DNA of 64,000 nucleotides from Streptomyces lavendulae subsp. lavendulae (GTDB taxonomy: Bacteria; Actinomycetota; Actinomycetes; Streptomycetales; Streptomycetaceae), in contig NZ_CP024985.1 of the NCBI RefSeq assembly GCF_002803845.1, positions 744,001 through 808,000 on the forward strand. Reading direction: 5' to 3'. Numbering within the stretch: position 1 is the first letter of the stretch; each line of letters starts with the position of its first letter. The notes beneath the pieces were generated by a model that saw only the letters and a list, made by a program, of their open reading frames with translations, was not told the origin of the DNA and did not search any database. Below, one piece after another: positions 32,764 to 40,686 of the stretch. A program made the translations under genes and the position numbers.

Positions 32764-35700
32764 TCAGCCCAGCAGGGCGGCCACCGGTGACAGGGGCTCC
32801 CACTGCGGGTCCCGGCCCGTGAGCCGGTCGGTGACGCGCCGCCAGGCCTGCGGGTCGTTGCCGAGGCGGGTGGCCACGAGGCGGGTGAGGGCCGTCAGGG
32901 CCGCGTGTGCCTGCTCGGGGGCGTCCGTACGGCGGGCCGCGCCGCCGAGGTAGGCCAGCATCAGCGCCGCCGGGGCCGCCACGTGCAGCAGGTCGACGCC
33001 GGTGAGCATGCCGGAGGCGAGCAGTCCGTCGAGCTGGGTCGGCAGCGGGCAGTGGTACATCCCGCCCAGCCCGTACCGGGCGCGGGCCCGGGTGAGCTCC
33101 GCGCCGTCGGGCAGGCCGTCCGGGCCCGGCTCCCGTACCAGGGCGGCGTGGCGCAGGCGCAGTCCGGCCGGGGCGGAGGCGCTGTTGACGACCCACTCCC
33201 AGTTCGGGAGCGGCTCCTCGGCGTGGGCGGCCTCCACGGCCTCCCAGTCGATGCCGCCGGGCACGGTGGCCGCCCCGCCCGGGGCATGCCAGGCGGGACG
33301 GTCGCGCCGCAGCCGCGTGATGAACTTCGCCGGGGCCAGTTCCCGGGCGGCCCGGGCCCGGAGCACGGCCGCCGGGTCCGCGGAGGCCAGCGCCTTCGCG
33401 CACAGGGTGGCCGCCGCCTGGCCGAGCAGATCGCGCCGGACGAAGGCCGCCAGCCGGTCGGCGCCGCCGTGTTCGAGCAGGTTCACACAGCCGAGGACCT
33501 GCTGGAGGAGGCTCAGGTCGCGGTCCCTGACGAAGACCTCCTCGATCAGGTCGGGTTCGGTCGAGTGCAGCCAGAGGGCGCCGCCGAACAGTCGGCCGGA
33601 CGGGTCCTTGCGTGCCTCGGCCAGCACGAGCGCGCCGACCGACGCGGTCCGCTCGCCGGACGTGCCCCGGGGGCGGGAGCGGGCCACGATGCGCCGGCCC
33701 GTCGGTGTGGTGCTGCCGTAGCGCAGGAGGGTGAGGTCCACCTCGGGGTCGTCGAGGTCGGCGAGCAGTACGTCCGCGCCGGCCTCCAGTCGGCGGGTGC
33801 GGGCGGCGAGGACGCGCAGGGCGTGCGGATCGCGTCCGGCCAGCAGTCGGCGGAAGGCGGTACGGGGGGTCCGCTCGTGGCGCGTCAGGTACGCGGCGAG
33901 CAGCCAGGGCCCGTCGGGGCCGAGCCGGGGCAGGACGGCGTCGACGGTGTCGGCGTCGGCCAGGCAGAGCAGGGTGCCGATCGGCCAGGTCCAGCGGTGG
34001 TTGCCCACCCCCACGAGGTGGATGGCCTCCTCCGGGGTGGTGGGGCGGGGGGTGGCGGACTTCGGGTCCTCCAGCGGCCGGTACGCGGGGTTCTCCGTGA
34101 GGGCGTCGGCCGGTCCTGCGGAGAGTTCCAGCAGCTCCGCCCAGGTGGGTCCGTCGGCCGACCGGGGATCGGCCGAGCCGGCGGCGGCCGACGCGGTCTC
34201 GGCCAGCCGCAGCCAGGCGTCGGGGTCGGTGCCGAGGGCCGGGCGCAGCAGGCGTCCGACCGCGGCCGGCCAGGCCGCGGCGAAGGCGAAGCGGCGCCAG
34301 TCGTGGGGGAGGCTGAGCAGGCGGCGGGCCGGCAGCAGGTTGGGGAGTTCCTCGGCCGGGAGGAGCCCCTGGGTGTAGGCCATGTCGATGGGTGCGGCGG
34401 TGGAGCCCCAGCTCTGGGGGAGTTCCGCCCGGACCTCGGCGGGGTCTGGCGCGGTGTACCAGGAGCCGTCGTGGGGCGACTCGACTCCCTGCTCCGCGCA
34501 GGCACGGACGAGCCATCGGGGGGTGGTGAGACCGGGGGCCTCGTCCTGCCAGTGGTGGGCCAGGAACCGGAGCACGCCGGGGTCGGTGGGGTCCGGGACC
34601 TCGTCGGGGGCGGCGGCGAGGGAGCGCAGCAGGTCGAGGGCCGCGAGCGCGGCCCGCTCCTCCCGCCGCTGCGGCACGGCGGGCGGTTCGGCGCCCGGGG
34701 CCGCTGGCCGGGCGGTCCCGGACTGCGCCCCGGACCCCGTTCCGGCCCCGGCCGTGGCCGTGTACTGCGGGTCGTCCTCCGGGGCGGGAGCGGCGGGCGG
34801 TGTGGCGCCCGCCTCGGTGATCAGGGCCTGGAGGGTGCCCTGGTGGGCCGGGAGCAGGGTGTCCAGGGCGGCCCAGGCCTCGGGGCGCTCGCCGAGGTGG
34901 GTTGCGGCCAGCTCGCGCAGGGCCGCCGGTGCCGCGTCGCCGAGCCGTCCCCGGCCGGCCAGCCGGGTCAGCGCGGCGAGGGCGTGCACGGCGGGGTGTG
35001 CGGTGCGGACCAGTTCGACCGGGTCCAGCAGCCCGGCGGTGACCATGCCGTCCGCCCAGATGGCGGCGTGGGCGTCCAGCGGTTCGCGGGCGAGCCGCAG
35101 CTCGGGCGGGTGCGTGTTCCCGGACCGGCGGCCGCCCGCGCGCCAGGGCTCGTTGAGGACGCTGAGCCGGAACGAGAGGCGCTGCTCGTCGCTCGCGTCC
35201 TCGTGGCGGGCCAGTTCCTCGCACGCCTTGGGCATGAACGGGGTGGCCGCGTGGGCCCCGGCCAGGGCGGGCAGGTCGTGCGCGTACGGCTCGGCGAGCA
35301 GGTCGCGCAGGGTGCTGGTGCCGCGGGCGGTGGCCAGCAGGGCCGGGAGCCGCGAGGGGTCCCCGTAGGGCTCGCACCCCTCGCGCAGGCGGCGCAGCGC
35401 GACGCCGTCGTCCGCCGCGGCTTCGGCGGCGAGCGCCTTCTCGACGGCCGCGACGACGGGGATGCTCAGGCGCCACGCGATGGACCGCTCGTCGAGGATG
35501 GCGCGCACCGCCGCCGGTCCGGCGCATTCCCACACGCGGACGAGCGCGTACCGCTGGACGACCCCCCGCCCGTCGACGAGCAGCAGGGCGCGGGCGGTCA
35601 GCTGCGGGTCACCGGAGCCGAGCAGGGGCGTCAGCCAGGTGGCCGGCGGGTGTCCCTCGGGGTCGGTCAGGTCGGCCCGCAGGTCCGCGTCCATCGGGAC

Positions 35701-36375
35701 CCGGTCGAGGCCGTGGGCGAGGGTGCGGCGCAGGGACTGGGTGCAGCGCGGGTTGCGGTAGACGACCGCGCCGAGCCGGGAGTCGCCCACCGCGAGCAGC
35801 CGCCCGAGCACCCGGGGGTCGATCCGGCTGTGGCGGCCCAGGGCGGTACGGGTCCGGAGGTCCCCGTGCTCGGTGACGGCGGCGGTGAGGCCCGGACCCG
35901 GGAGCGAACCGGTGGAGAGCAGCGCCTCGACCGTCCGGTCGGGCAGGGCCGTCAGCGCGGCGGCCGCCTCCTCGGGGGCGGCGTGCTCCAGCAGCAGGGC
36001 CAGGGTGGCGTGGACGCTGCGGGGCACGGGCGGGCGGACCCCGCCCGGTCCGTCCGCCGGTGCGGGGCCGGGTACGTCCGCCAGCAGGCCCGGGAGGGTG
36101 CCCCGGTGGGCGGCCAGCGCGTCGTGGAGGCCGCGCCAGCGGTCGGGGCGGCCCGCGAGGTGTGCGCGTATCAGCTCCCGCAGACGGAGGGCGACTTCGC
36201 CGTCCGGCCCGCCCGCCGCGGCGACGCCCGCGCCGACCGTACGCGCGGGGCGTGCTTCCTCGACCACCCGGAGCGCGGCGCCGCCCGGGGGCACGGGCGC
36301 GGGGGTGGTCGCGGTGGGGGGCGCGAGGAGGCCCCGTACCACGTCGGCGGTCGAACTTTTCTGCGAGTTGCTCAT
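32764..36375 (-). CDS. Large repeat-containing protein of unknown function
   Basis: 1203 residues, alanine/leucine/arginine-rich, without signal or membrane spans and probably all-helical. A motif of about 35 residues recurs four times: AHLAGRPDRWRGLHDALAAH with GTLPGLL near residue 80, THLGERPEAWAALDTLLPAH with GTLQALI near 495, ALGTDPDAWLRLAETAS near 710, and TRLGNDPQAWRRVTDRLTG at the C-terminus. Between repeats lie HEAT-like helices and low-complexity linkers. The start at 36375 has no Shine-Dalgarno; TAGCAT ends 7 bases upstream, suggesting a leaderless mRNA. I do not recognise a function; scaffold or adaptor is a guess. Confidence 0.75.
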   Translation of the reverse strand: MSNSQKSSTADVVRGLLAPPTATTPAPVPPGGAALRVVEEARPARTVGAGVAAAGGPDGEVALRLRELIRAHLAGRPDRWRGLHDALAAHRGTLPGLLADVPGPAPADGPGGVRPPVPRSVHATLALLLEHAAPEEAAAALTALPDRTVEALLSTGSLPGPGLTAAVTEHGDLRTRTALGRHSRIDPRVLGRLLAVGDSRLGAVVYRNPRCTQSLRRTLAHGLDRVPMDADLRADLTDPEGHPPATWLTPLLGSGDPQLTARALLLVDGRGVVQRYALVRVWECAGPAAVRAILDERSIAWRLSIPVVAAVEKALAAEAAADDGVALRRLREGCEPYGDPSRLPALLATARGTSTLRDLLAEPYAHDLPALAGAHAATPFMPKACEELARHEDASDEQRLSFRLSVLNEPWRAGGRRSGNTHPPELRLAREPLDAHAAIWADGMVTAGLLDPVELVRTAHPAVHALAALTRLAGRGRLGDAAPAALRELAATHLGERPEAWAALDTLLPAHQGTLQALITEAGATPPAAPAPEDDPQYTATAGAGTGSGAQSGTARPAAPGAEPPAVPQRREERAALAALDLLRSLAAAPDEVPDPTDPGVLRFLAHHWQDEAPGLTTPRWLVRACAEQGVESPHDGSWYTAPDPAEVRAELPQSWGSTAAPIDMAYTQGLLPAEELPNLLPARRLLSLPHDWRRFAFAAAWPAAVGRLLRPALGTDPDAWLRLAETASAAAGSADPRSADGPTWAELLELSAGPADALTENPAYRPLEDPKSATPRPTTPEEAIHLVGVGNHRWTWPIGTLLCLADADTVDAVLPRLGPDGPWLLAAYLTRHERTPRTAFRRLLAGRDPHALRVLAARTRRLEAGADVLLADLDDPEVDLTLLRYGSTTPTGRRIVARSRPRGTSGERTASVGALVLAEARKDPSGRLFGGALWLHSTEPDLIEEVFVRDRDLSLLQQVLGCVNLLEHGGADRLAAFVRRDLLGQAAATLCAKALASADPAAVLRARAARELAPAKFITRLRRDRPAWHAPGGAATVPGGIDWEAVEAAHAEEPLPNWEWVVNSASAPAGLRLRHAALVREPGPDGLPDGAELTRARARYGLGGMYHCPLPTQLDGLLASGMLTGVDLLHVAAPAALMLAYLGGAARRTDAPEQAHAALTALTRLVATRLGNDPQAWRRVTDRLTGRDPQWEPLSPVAALLG

Positions 36376-36426
36376 GATCGCCATGCTAGGACGGGGGTCC
36401 GACAACGGGTCTGCGCCGACGACCGC

Positions 36427-37299
36427 TCAGCCGATGAGCGCCTGGGTGATCTGACGGGTGGTCTGGGCGGCGATCCGGGGGCTGGTGGCGGCGTAGGCGG
36501 TGTGGGCGTTCAGACCGGTGGCCAGGGCCCAGCCGCGGCCCCGGGCCCAAGTGGCGTCGTCGACGCCGAGCGCGGTGCGGAAGGCGTGCCGGCTGCGGGG
36601 CGACATCAGCGTGAAGGCGATGGTGAGGTCGGGGGCGGGGTCTCCGGTCCCGAGGCCGCCGAAGTCGATGACGGCACCGATGCGGCCGCCGTTGGTCAGG
36701 AGGTTGCCGGTGTGGAAGTCGCCGTGGAACCAGACGGCGGGGCGGTCCCAGCCGGGGGCCTCGATCGCGGCTTCCCACAGACGGGTCATCGCCCTCGCAC
36801 CGAACCGGTCGCCGGTCGCGGCGATGGCCTCCCGCGTGTCCCGGTCGCGATCGCCGAGGGGTTCTCCGGTGAGGTCCGCCCGGCCGTCGGCCTCGGACGC
36901 GTCCGGCGGGGCGCAGCTCTGGAGGGCCCGGAGGAACCCGGCGAGGCGGACGGCCGTCTCCGTCGAATCGCCGAGGGCTTCGACCGTCGCCACCTCGCCG
37001 TCGATCCAGCGGGACACCGCCCACGGCCACGGGTACCCGAAGGCGGGTTCACCGACGGCGACGGGCGTCGGGACGGTCAGCGGCAGGTGCGGGGCGAGCC
37101 GGGGCAGCCACTCGGCCTCCTTGTGCGCCTGTCCGGCGGCTCCCTCGTGGCGGGGCAGGCGGACCGACAGTCCGTCGCCGAGCCGGAAGATCACGTGGTC
37201 GGAGCCGGCCGGCCCGACGGGCCGCAGGGGCAGCCGCGCCCACCGGGGGAACCGGCGGTCCACGAGGCGCCTGGCCAGCGTGGCGTCGATCTCGGGAAT
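36427..37299 (-). CDS. Aminoglycoside phosphotransferase-family protein, apparent ATT start
   Basis: About 290 residues of the APH/choline-kinase fold. VIFRLGDGLSVRLPR is the nucleotide loop, WFHGDFHTGNLL the catalytic HxD-x4-N, and GAVIDFGGLGTGDPAPDL the metal-binding Asp. The family's conserved N-terminus (IDATLARRLVDRRFPRWA) continues upstream of the first GTG (37263) to an ATT at 37299, which has a perfect AGGAG 7 bases before it. No ATG, GTG or TTG serves that Shine-Dalgarno. Either translation starts at AUU, or GTG 37263 is used and the N-terminus is lost. The substrate may be a small metabolite rather than an antibiotic. Confidence 0.8.
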   Translation of the reverse strand: MPEIDATLARRLVDRRFPRWARLPLRPVGPAGSDHVIFRLGDGLSVRLPRHEGAAGQAHKEAEWLPRLAPHLPLTVPTPVAVGEPAFGYPWPWAVSRWIDGEVATVEALGDSTETAVRLAGFLRALQSCAPPDASEADGRADLTGEPLGDRDRDTREAIAATGDRFGARAMTRLWEAAIEAPGWDRPAVWFHGDFHTGNLLTNGGRIGAVIDFGGLGTGDPAPDLTIAFTLMSPRSRHAFRTALGVDDATWARGRGWALATGLNAHTAYAATSPRIAAQTTRQITQALIG

Positions 37300-37561
37300 C
37301 CCCGTACTCCTGTTCTGTGGGGTGGTGTTCCACGGCGGCCCCGCCTCCCGCGGGGCCCGTACGGGACATCACACTGCGGGGCGGCCACGCGTGTCGAACG
37401 GTTTACCGGCAGGTGGCGGCGGGGCCGGGGCGGCAGGGCGCGCGCGTCCCCCGGCCCACCTGCGGAGTCTTCGGTTCCATGAGGCAGGATGGCAGCTCGC
37501 CCCGGATGCGCACACCGTTGCGAACGGGGTCGGCACGCAACACGACCTGACAGGTGACATC

Positions 37562-37639
37562 GTGACGACACAACACATACGGCGAGCGGCGGCCACGGCG
37601 CCGGCTGCGGACGCGCGAGGCCCGGAGGACGTCCGTTGA
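37562..37639 (+). CDS. Candidate 25-codon leader ORF coupled to the MscS gene
   Basis: GTG with AGGTGA 5 bases upstream opens a 25-codon frame (VTTQHIRRAAATAPAADARG and a few more) whose TGA overlaps the TTG start of the MscS gene. The overlap geometry fits translational coupling, but composition alone cannot prove expression. Confidence 0.3.
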   Translation: MTTQHIRRAAATAPAADARGPEDVR

Positions 37640-38745
37640 CCCGTGACCTCGTCCTGCACGACTGGGTGGTCGCCGCCATCGCCCTGGCCTCGGGCGGCGT
37701 GGCGGGGCTGCTGGTGCGCGCCCTGCTGAAGTGGCTGGCCAAGCACGCCCTGCGCACCAAGTGGACCGGGGACGACCTGATCGTCGACTCGCTGCGCACC
37801 CTCGCGCCGTGGGCCGCGGTCATCGCGGGCGTGGCCGTGGCGGTGTCGGCGCTGCCGCTCACCGCCCGGATCGGGGGGCTGGTGAACCAGTCCCTGACCG
37901 CCGTGCTCATCCTCATCGCGACGGTCACCGCGGCCCGGGTCGTCGCGGGTCTCGTGCAGTCGGTGGCGCAGTCCCGGACGGGGGTCGCGGCCTCCGCGTC
38001 CATCTTCGTGAACATCACGCGGATCGTGGTGCTGACGATGGGCGTGCTCGTGGCCCTGGAGACCGTCGGAGTGTCCATCGCCCCGCTGGTCACGGCCCTC
38101 GGCGTCGGCGGCCTCGCGGTCGCCCTGGCCCTGCAGGACACCCTCGCCAACCTCTTCGCCGGTGTGCACATCCTCGCCTCGAAGACCGTCCAGCCCGGTG
38201 ACTACATCCGGCTCAGCAGCGGGGAGGAGGGGTACGTCGTCGACATCAACTGGCGCAACAGCGTGGTGCGCAACCTGTCGAACAACCTGGTCATCATCCC
38301 CAACGGGCGCCTGGCGCGGACCAACATGACCAACTACACGCAGCCCGAGCAGAAGCTGTCGATCCTCGTGCAGGTCGGGGTGGGCTACGAGAGCAACCTG
38401 GAGCACGTCGAGGCGATCACGCTCGACGTCGTGGACAGCGTGATGGCCGACATCACCGGCGGCGTTCCGGACCACGAGGCGGCGGTGCGGTTCCACACGT
38501 TCGCCGACTCCAGGATCAACTTCACGGTGATCCTGGGCGTGGGCGAGTTCAGCGACCAGTACCGGATCAAGCACGAGTTCATCAAGCGCCTGCACCAGCG
38601 GTACCGGGCCGAGGGCATCTCGATCCCCGCCCCCGCGCGGACGGTGTCGCTCCGCCAGGACGGCCCCCAGGTGGCACCCTCCGGGCCGCCCTCGCTCCCG
38701 CACCAGCGCGAGGCCTCGTCGGACGCGTTCCTGGCAGACCGGTAG
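37636..38745 (+). CDS. MscS-family mechanosensitive channel
   Basis: 369 residues. Three to four N-terminal membrane helices, the pore helix TALGVGGLAVALALQDTLANLFAG and the beta domain (VQPGDYIRLSSGEEGYVVDINWRNSVVRNLSNNLVIIPN) match MscS. The cytoplasmic alpha/beta domain follows and the tail is Pro/Ser-rich. It starts at TTG with AGGAGGAC 7 bases upstream. It would release osmolytes on hypo-osmotic shock. A 25-codon ORF overlaps the start. Confidence 0.9.
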   Translation: MTRDLVLHDWVVAAIALASGGVAGLLVRALLKWLAKHALRTKWTGDDLIVDSLRTLAPWAAVIAGVAVAVSALPLTARIGGLVNQSLTAVLILIATVTAARVVAGLVQSVAQSRTGVAASASIFVNITRIVVLTMGVLVALETVGVSIAPLVTALGVGGLAVALALQDTLANLFAGVHILASKTVQPGDYIRLSSGEEGYVVDINWRNSVVRNLSNNLVIIPNGRLARTNMTNYTQPEQKLSILVQVGVGYESNLEHVEAITLDVVDSVMADITGGVPDHEAAVRFHTFADSRINFTVILGVGEFSDQYRIKHEFIKRLHQRYRAEGISIPAPARTVSLRQDGPQVAPSGPPSLPHQREASSDAFLADR

Positions 38746-38761
38746 CCGCAGCGGTGTGCGC

Positions 38762-38801
38762 GACGCCCGGCCCCGGGGGGTGCTCCCCCGGGGCCGGCGT
38801 C
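38762..38801. terminator. Bidirectional terminator
   Basis: A near-perfect stem of about 17 bp (ACGC-CCGGCCCCGGGGG against CCCCCGGGGCCGG-CGT) lies between the convergent MscS and VOC genes. Confidence 0.6.
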
Positions 38802-38865
38802 CGTTGCGGGGCCGGAGCGGCGCGGCGGTGCGGTCCGGGCAGGCGGTCCGGGACGAGGGCGCGAT

Positions 38866-39297
38866 TCAGCGCTGCGAGAGCTCCGAGGGCGCTTCCTGGA
38901 CCGTCCAGCCGTTGCCGTCCGGGTCCTCGAACGACATGAAGGAGTTCCAGGTCTCCCCCTTGCCGTCCGCCCAGCCCGTCGCGCCGATGTGGCGGACCGG
39001 GGACACGTCCACGCCCCGGGCCACGAGCTCCGCGCGGGCCGCCTCGATGTCCGTGACGCAGAGCTGGAGCCCCTGGAGCGTGCCGGGGGCCATCGCCTTC
39101 GTGCCGGGGGCGGCGGGCATGCCCTGGAGCATGGCGATCGAACAGCGGGAGCCGGGCGGGGTGAGCTGGATGACGCGCACGCCGGGTGCCACCTCGCTGT
39201 CGAGGTCGACGGTGAAGCCGACCTGGTCGGCGTAGAACTCCTTCGCGCGGTCCAGGTCGGTCACGGGGACCGGGACCACTTCCAGCGTCCAGTTCAC
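38866..39297 (-). CDS. VOC-family (glyoxalase-like) protein
   Basis: 143 residues from a GTG with AGGAG 6 bases upstream. LEVVPVPVTDLDRAKEFYADQVGF begins repeat 1, LQLCVTDIEAARAELVARGV begins repeat 2, and the end reads SFEDPDGNGWTVQE. Members are often annotated as glyoxalase or extradiol dioxygenase; the function is not predictable. It is longer in the loop between repeats than the VOC protein at 26885. Confidence 0.88.
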   Translation of the reverse strand: MNWTLEVVPVPVTDLDRAKEFYADQVGFTVDLDSEVAPGVRVIQLTPPGSRCSIAMLQGMPAAPGTKAMAPGTLQGLQLCVTDIEAARAELVARGVDVSPVRHIGATGWADGKGETWNSFMSFEDPDGNGWTVQEAPSELSQR

Positions 39298-39532
39298 GGG
39301 GATCTCCTCACACGCGTGCGTCGGTCGGCGGTGTCGCCGGGGCCACGTCGGGTCCAGCCTCGCGCAGCGGGTGGCGGACCCGCACGCCGCAACGCCCTTG
39401 CGCGGGAGGGAAGGAGGGGTATCGGCACCGGTGGTCACGATTGGGTGGAGACCGCCACAGAACCGGATGCCCGTTCCTATGATGTTGCTCCTTTAACCAA
39501 ATCCACGCGATCAACTTCAGGTGGGGGCACGG

Positions 39533-40060
39533 ATGTACAGCGCGAAGAGCGGCCGGGACAGAGCCACGGCGACGGCGAACGGCCGCGGGGCGGGGCGGCG
39601 GGCCGGGCGGATCCGGCTCGTGTTCGTCGGCCTGTTGGCGGCGGGCGTCGCCGTCGCCTGCGGACCCGCGGAGGGCGGCGGTCCCGCCGTACCGCCGCCC
39701 CTCGCCTCGGCGTCCCCGACGGCGACCCCCTCCCCCACCGCGTCCCCGACGCCGACTCCGACGCCGACAGCGCTGCCGAGCCCGTCCGCCACCACCGCCG
39801 CCCCGGACGCGAAGGCCCCCGACTCCCCCGCCCCGACCCGGGCCGCCACCCAGCCCGCGCCGAAGCCGACGACGAAAGCGCCGACCACGGCGCCGGAGCA
39901 GCCCGCGAAGGCCGACTGCGAGATCGTCTCCAACGCGGGCAACTGCTACAACGCGGGCCAGTTCTGCCGCAAGGCGGACGTGGGACGCTCCACGCACGCC
40001 GGGAACGGCCGCATGATCTCCTGCCGGCAGGACGGCGGCCAGCCGCGCTGGGGCTACTGA
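39533..40060 (+). CDS. Secreted or lipid-anchored protein with conserved Cys-rich C-terminal domain
   Basis: 175 residues. A basic N-terminus and hydrophobic stretch (IRLVFVGLLAAGVAVACG) end in a possible lipobox AVAC. A disordered Pro/Thr/Ser region follows, with alternating TPTP and SPT units. The last 45 residues (DCEIVSNAGNCYNAGQFC, RKADVGRSTHAG, MISCRQD) form a small four-Cys domain recurrent at the C-termini of actinomycete exported proteins. The role is unknown. The start at 39533 has GGGGG upstream; a GTG at 39521 is less likely. Confidence 0.7.
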   Translation: MYSAKSGRDRATATANGRGAGRRAGRIRLVFVGLLAAGVAVACGPAEGGGPAVPPPLASASPTATPSPTASPTPTPTPTALPSPSATTAAPDAKAPDSPAPTRAATQPAPKPTTKAPTTAPEQPAKADCEIVSNAGNCYNAGQFCRKADVGRSTHAGNGRMISCRQDGGQPRWGY

Positions 40061-40067
40061 GCCCGGC

Positions 40068-40102
40068 CCCGGCGGCGGTCCGGATCCCGGACCGCCGCCG
40101 GG
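40068..40102. terminator. Terminator after the Cys-rich exported protein gene
   Basis: A perfect 16-bp stem (40068-40083 with 40087-40102) closes a 3-base loop, 8 bases after the stop codon. Confidence 0.75.
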
Positions 40103-40190
40103 ACGACGCCCCGTCGGAGCGGCCCGTTCGCCCCGGGGGATCCGGGGGATCCGGGGCCGGGCCCGCGGCGCCCCGGGGGATGATCGACCC

Positions 40191-40544
40191 ATGAACGAAA
40201 TCATCCTGATGTCCGACCCCAGGGTCTCGGCCGTGCCCGTGGCCGAATGCGGTGAACCGCTGGTGGACGTGCGCGCCGGGGGCTCCTTACTGGTCGATTC
40301 CCGGAAGCAGGACCCCGCAGGGGCCTTCGCCATGCTCCGCGAGGGCGTCCTCGACCGCCTCCTGGCGGCCCAGCGCGCCCTGCCCGCGGGAACCCGGCTG
40401 CTGTTCGTCGAGGGGTACCGGCCCCCCTCGCTCCAGCGCCGGTACTTCGAGGAGTACGCCGCCGCCCTGAGGGCGGAGCACCCCGACTGGGCCCTGGCCA
40501 CGGGCGCCGCCTCGGCCCCCTACGGCCCCCACGGGGCGGCGTAG
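40191..40544 (+). pseudogene. Truncated D-alanyl-D-alanine dipeptidase (VanX/M15D-like)
   Basis: 117 residues that align with the first half of M15D dipeptidases: ILMSDPRVSAVPVAECGEPLVD, LLVDSRKQ, MLREGVLDRLLAAQRALP and FVEGYRPPSLQRRYF. Full enzymes are about 200 residues, with zinc ligands (SxHxxGxAxD, then ExxH) in the second half. Here the frame ends in a short unrelated tail (GAASAPYGPHGAA) and the zinc ligands are absent. No continuation is seen in other frames downstream. This is probably a 3'-deleted gene unable to hydrolyse D-Ala-D-Ala. Confidence 0.75.
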
Positions 40545-40620
40545 GGGGCCGAGACGGGCGGATGCCGTCCCGAGCGGGTTCCGAATCGCCTGGACGGCGT
40601 AATCTGGTCGAAAGGTTGCA

Positions 40621-40645
40621 TACGGCGCGCGCCAGGCGCGCCGTA
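40621..40645 (+). promoter_or_regulatory. Leader hairpin upstream of the gltD-like gene
   Basis: Perfect 10-bp arms TACGGCGCGC and GCGCGCCGTA have a 5-base loop, 41 bases before the GTG start. A TAATCT hexamer lies upstream near 40600. It may be a terminator remnant of the truncated gene or an attenuator-like leader structure. Confidence 0.45.
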
Positions 40646-40686
40646 CCGCGCCTCGTACCCGCTCGCACGGGCCAGGGAGGCGGCGC

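Noticed and set aside
31787..37482. Open frames of more than 1200 codons overlapping the 1203-residue protein on either strand
   Set aside because: They are alternative frames of one high-G+C gene; codon third-position bias supports only the frame ending at 32764.
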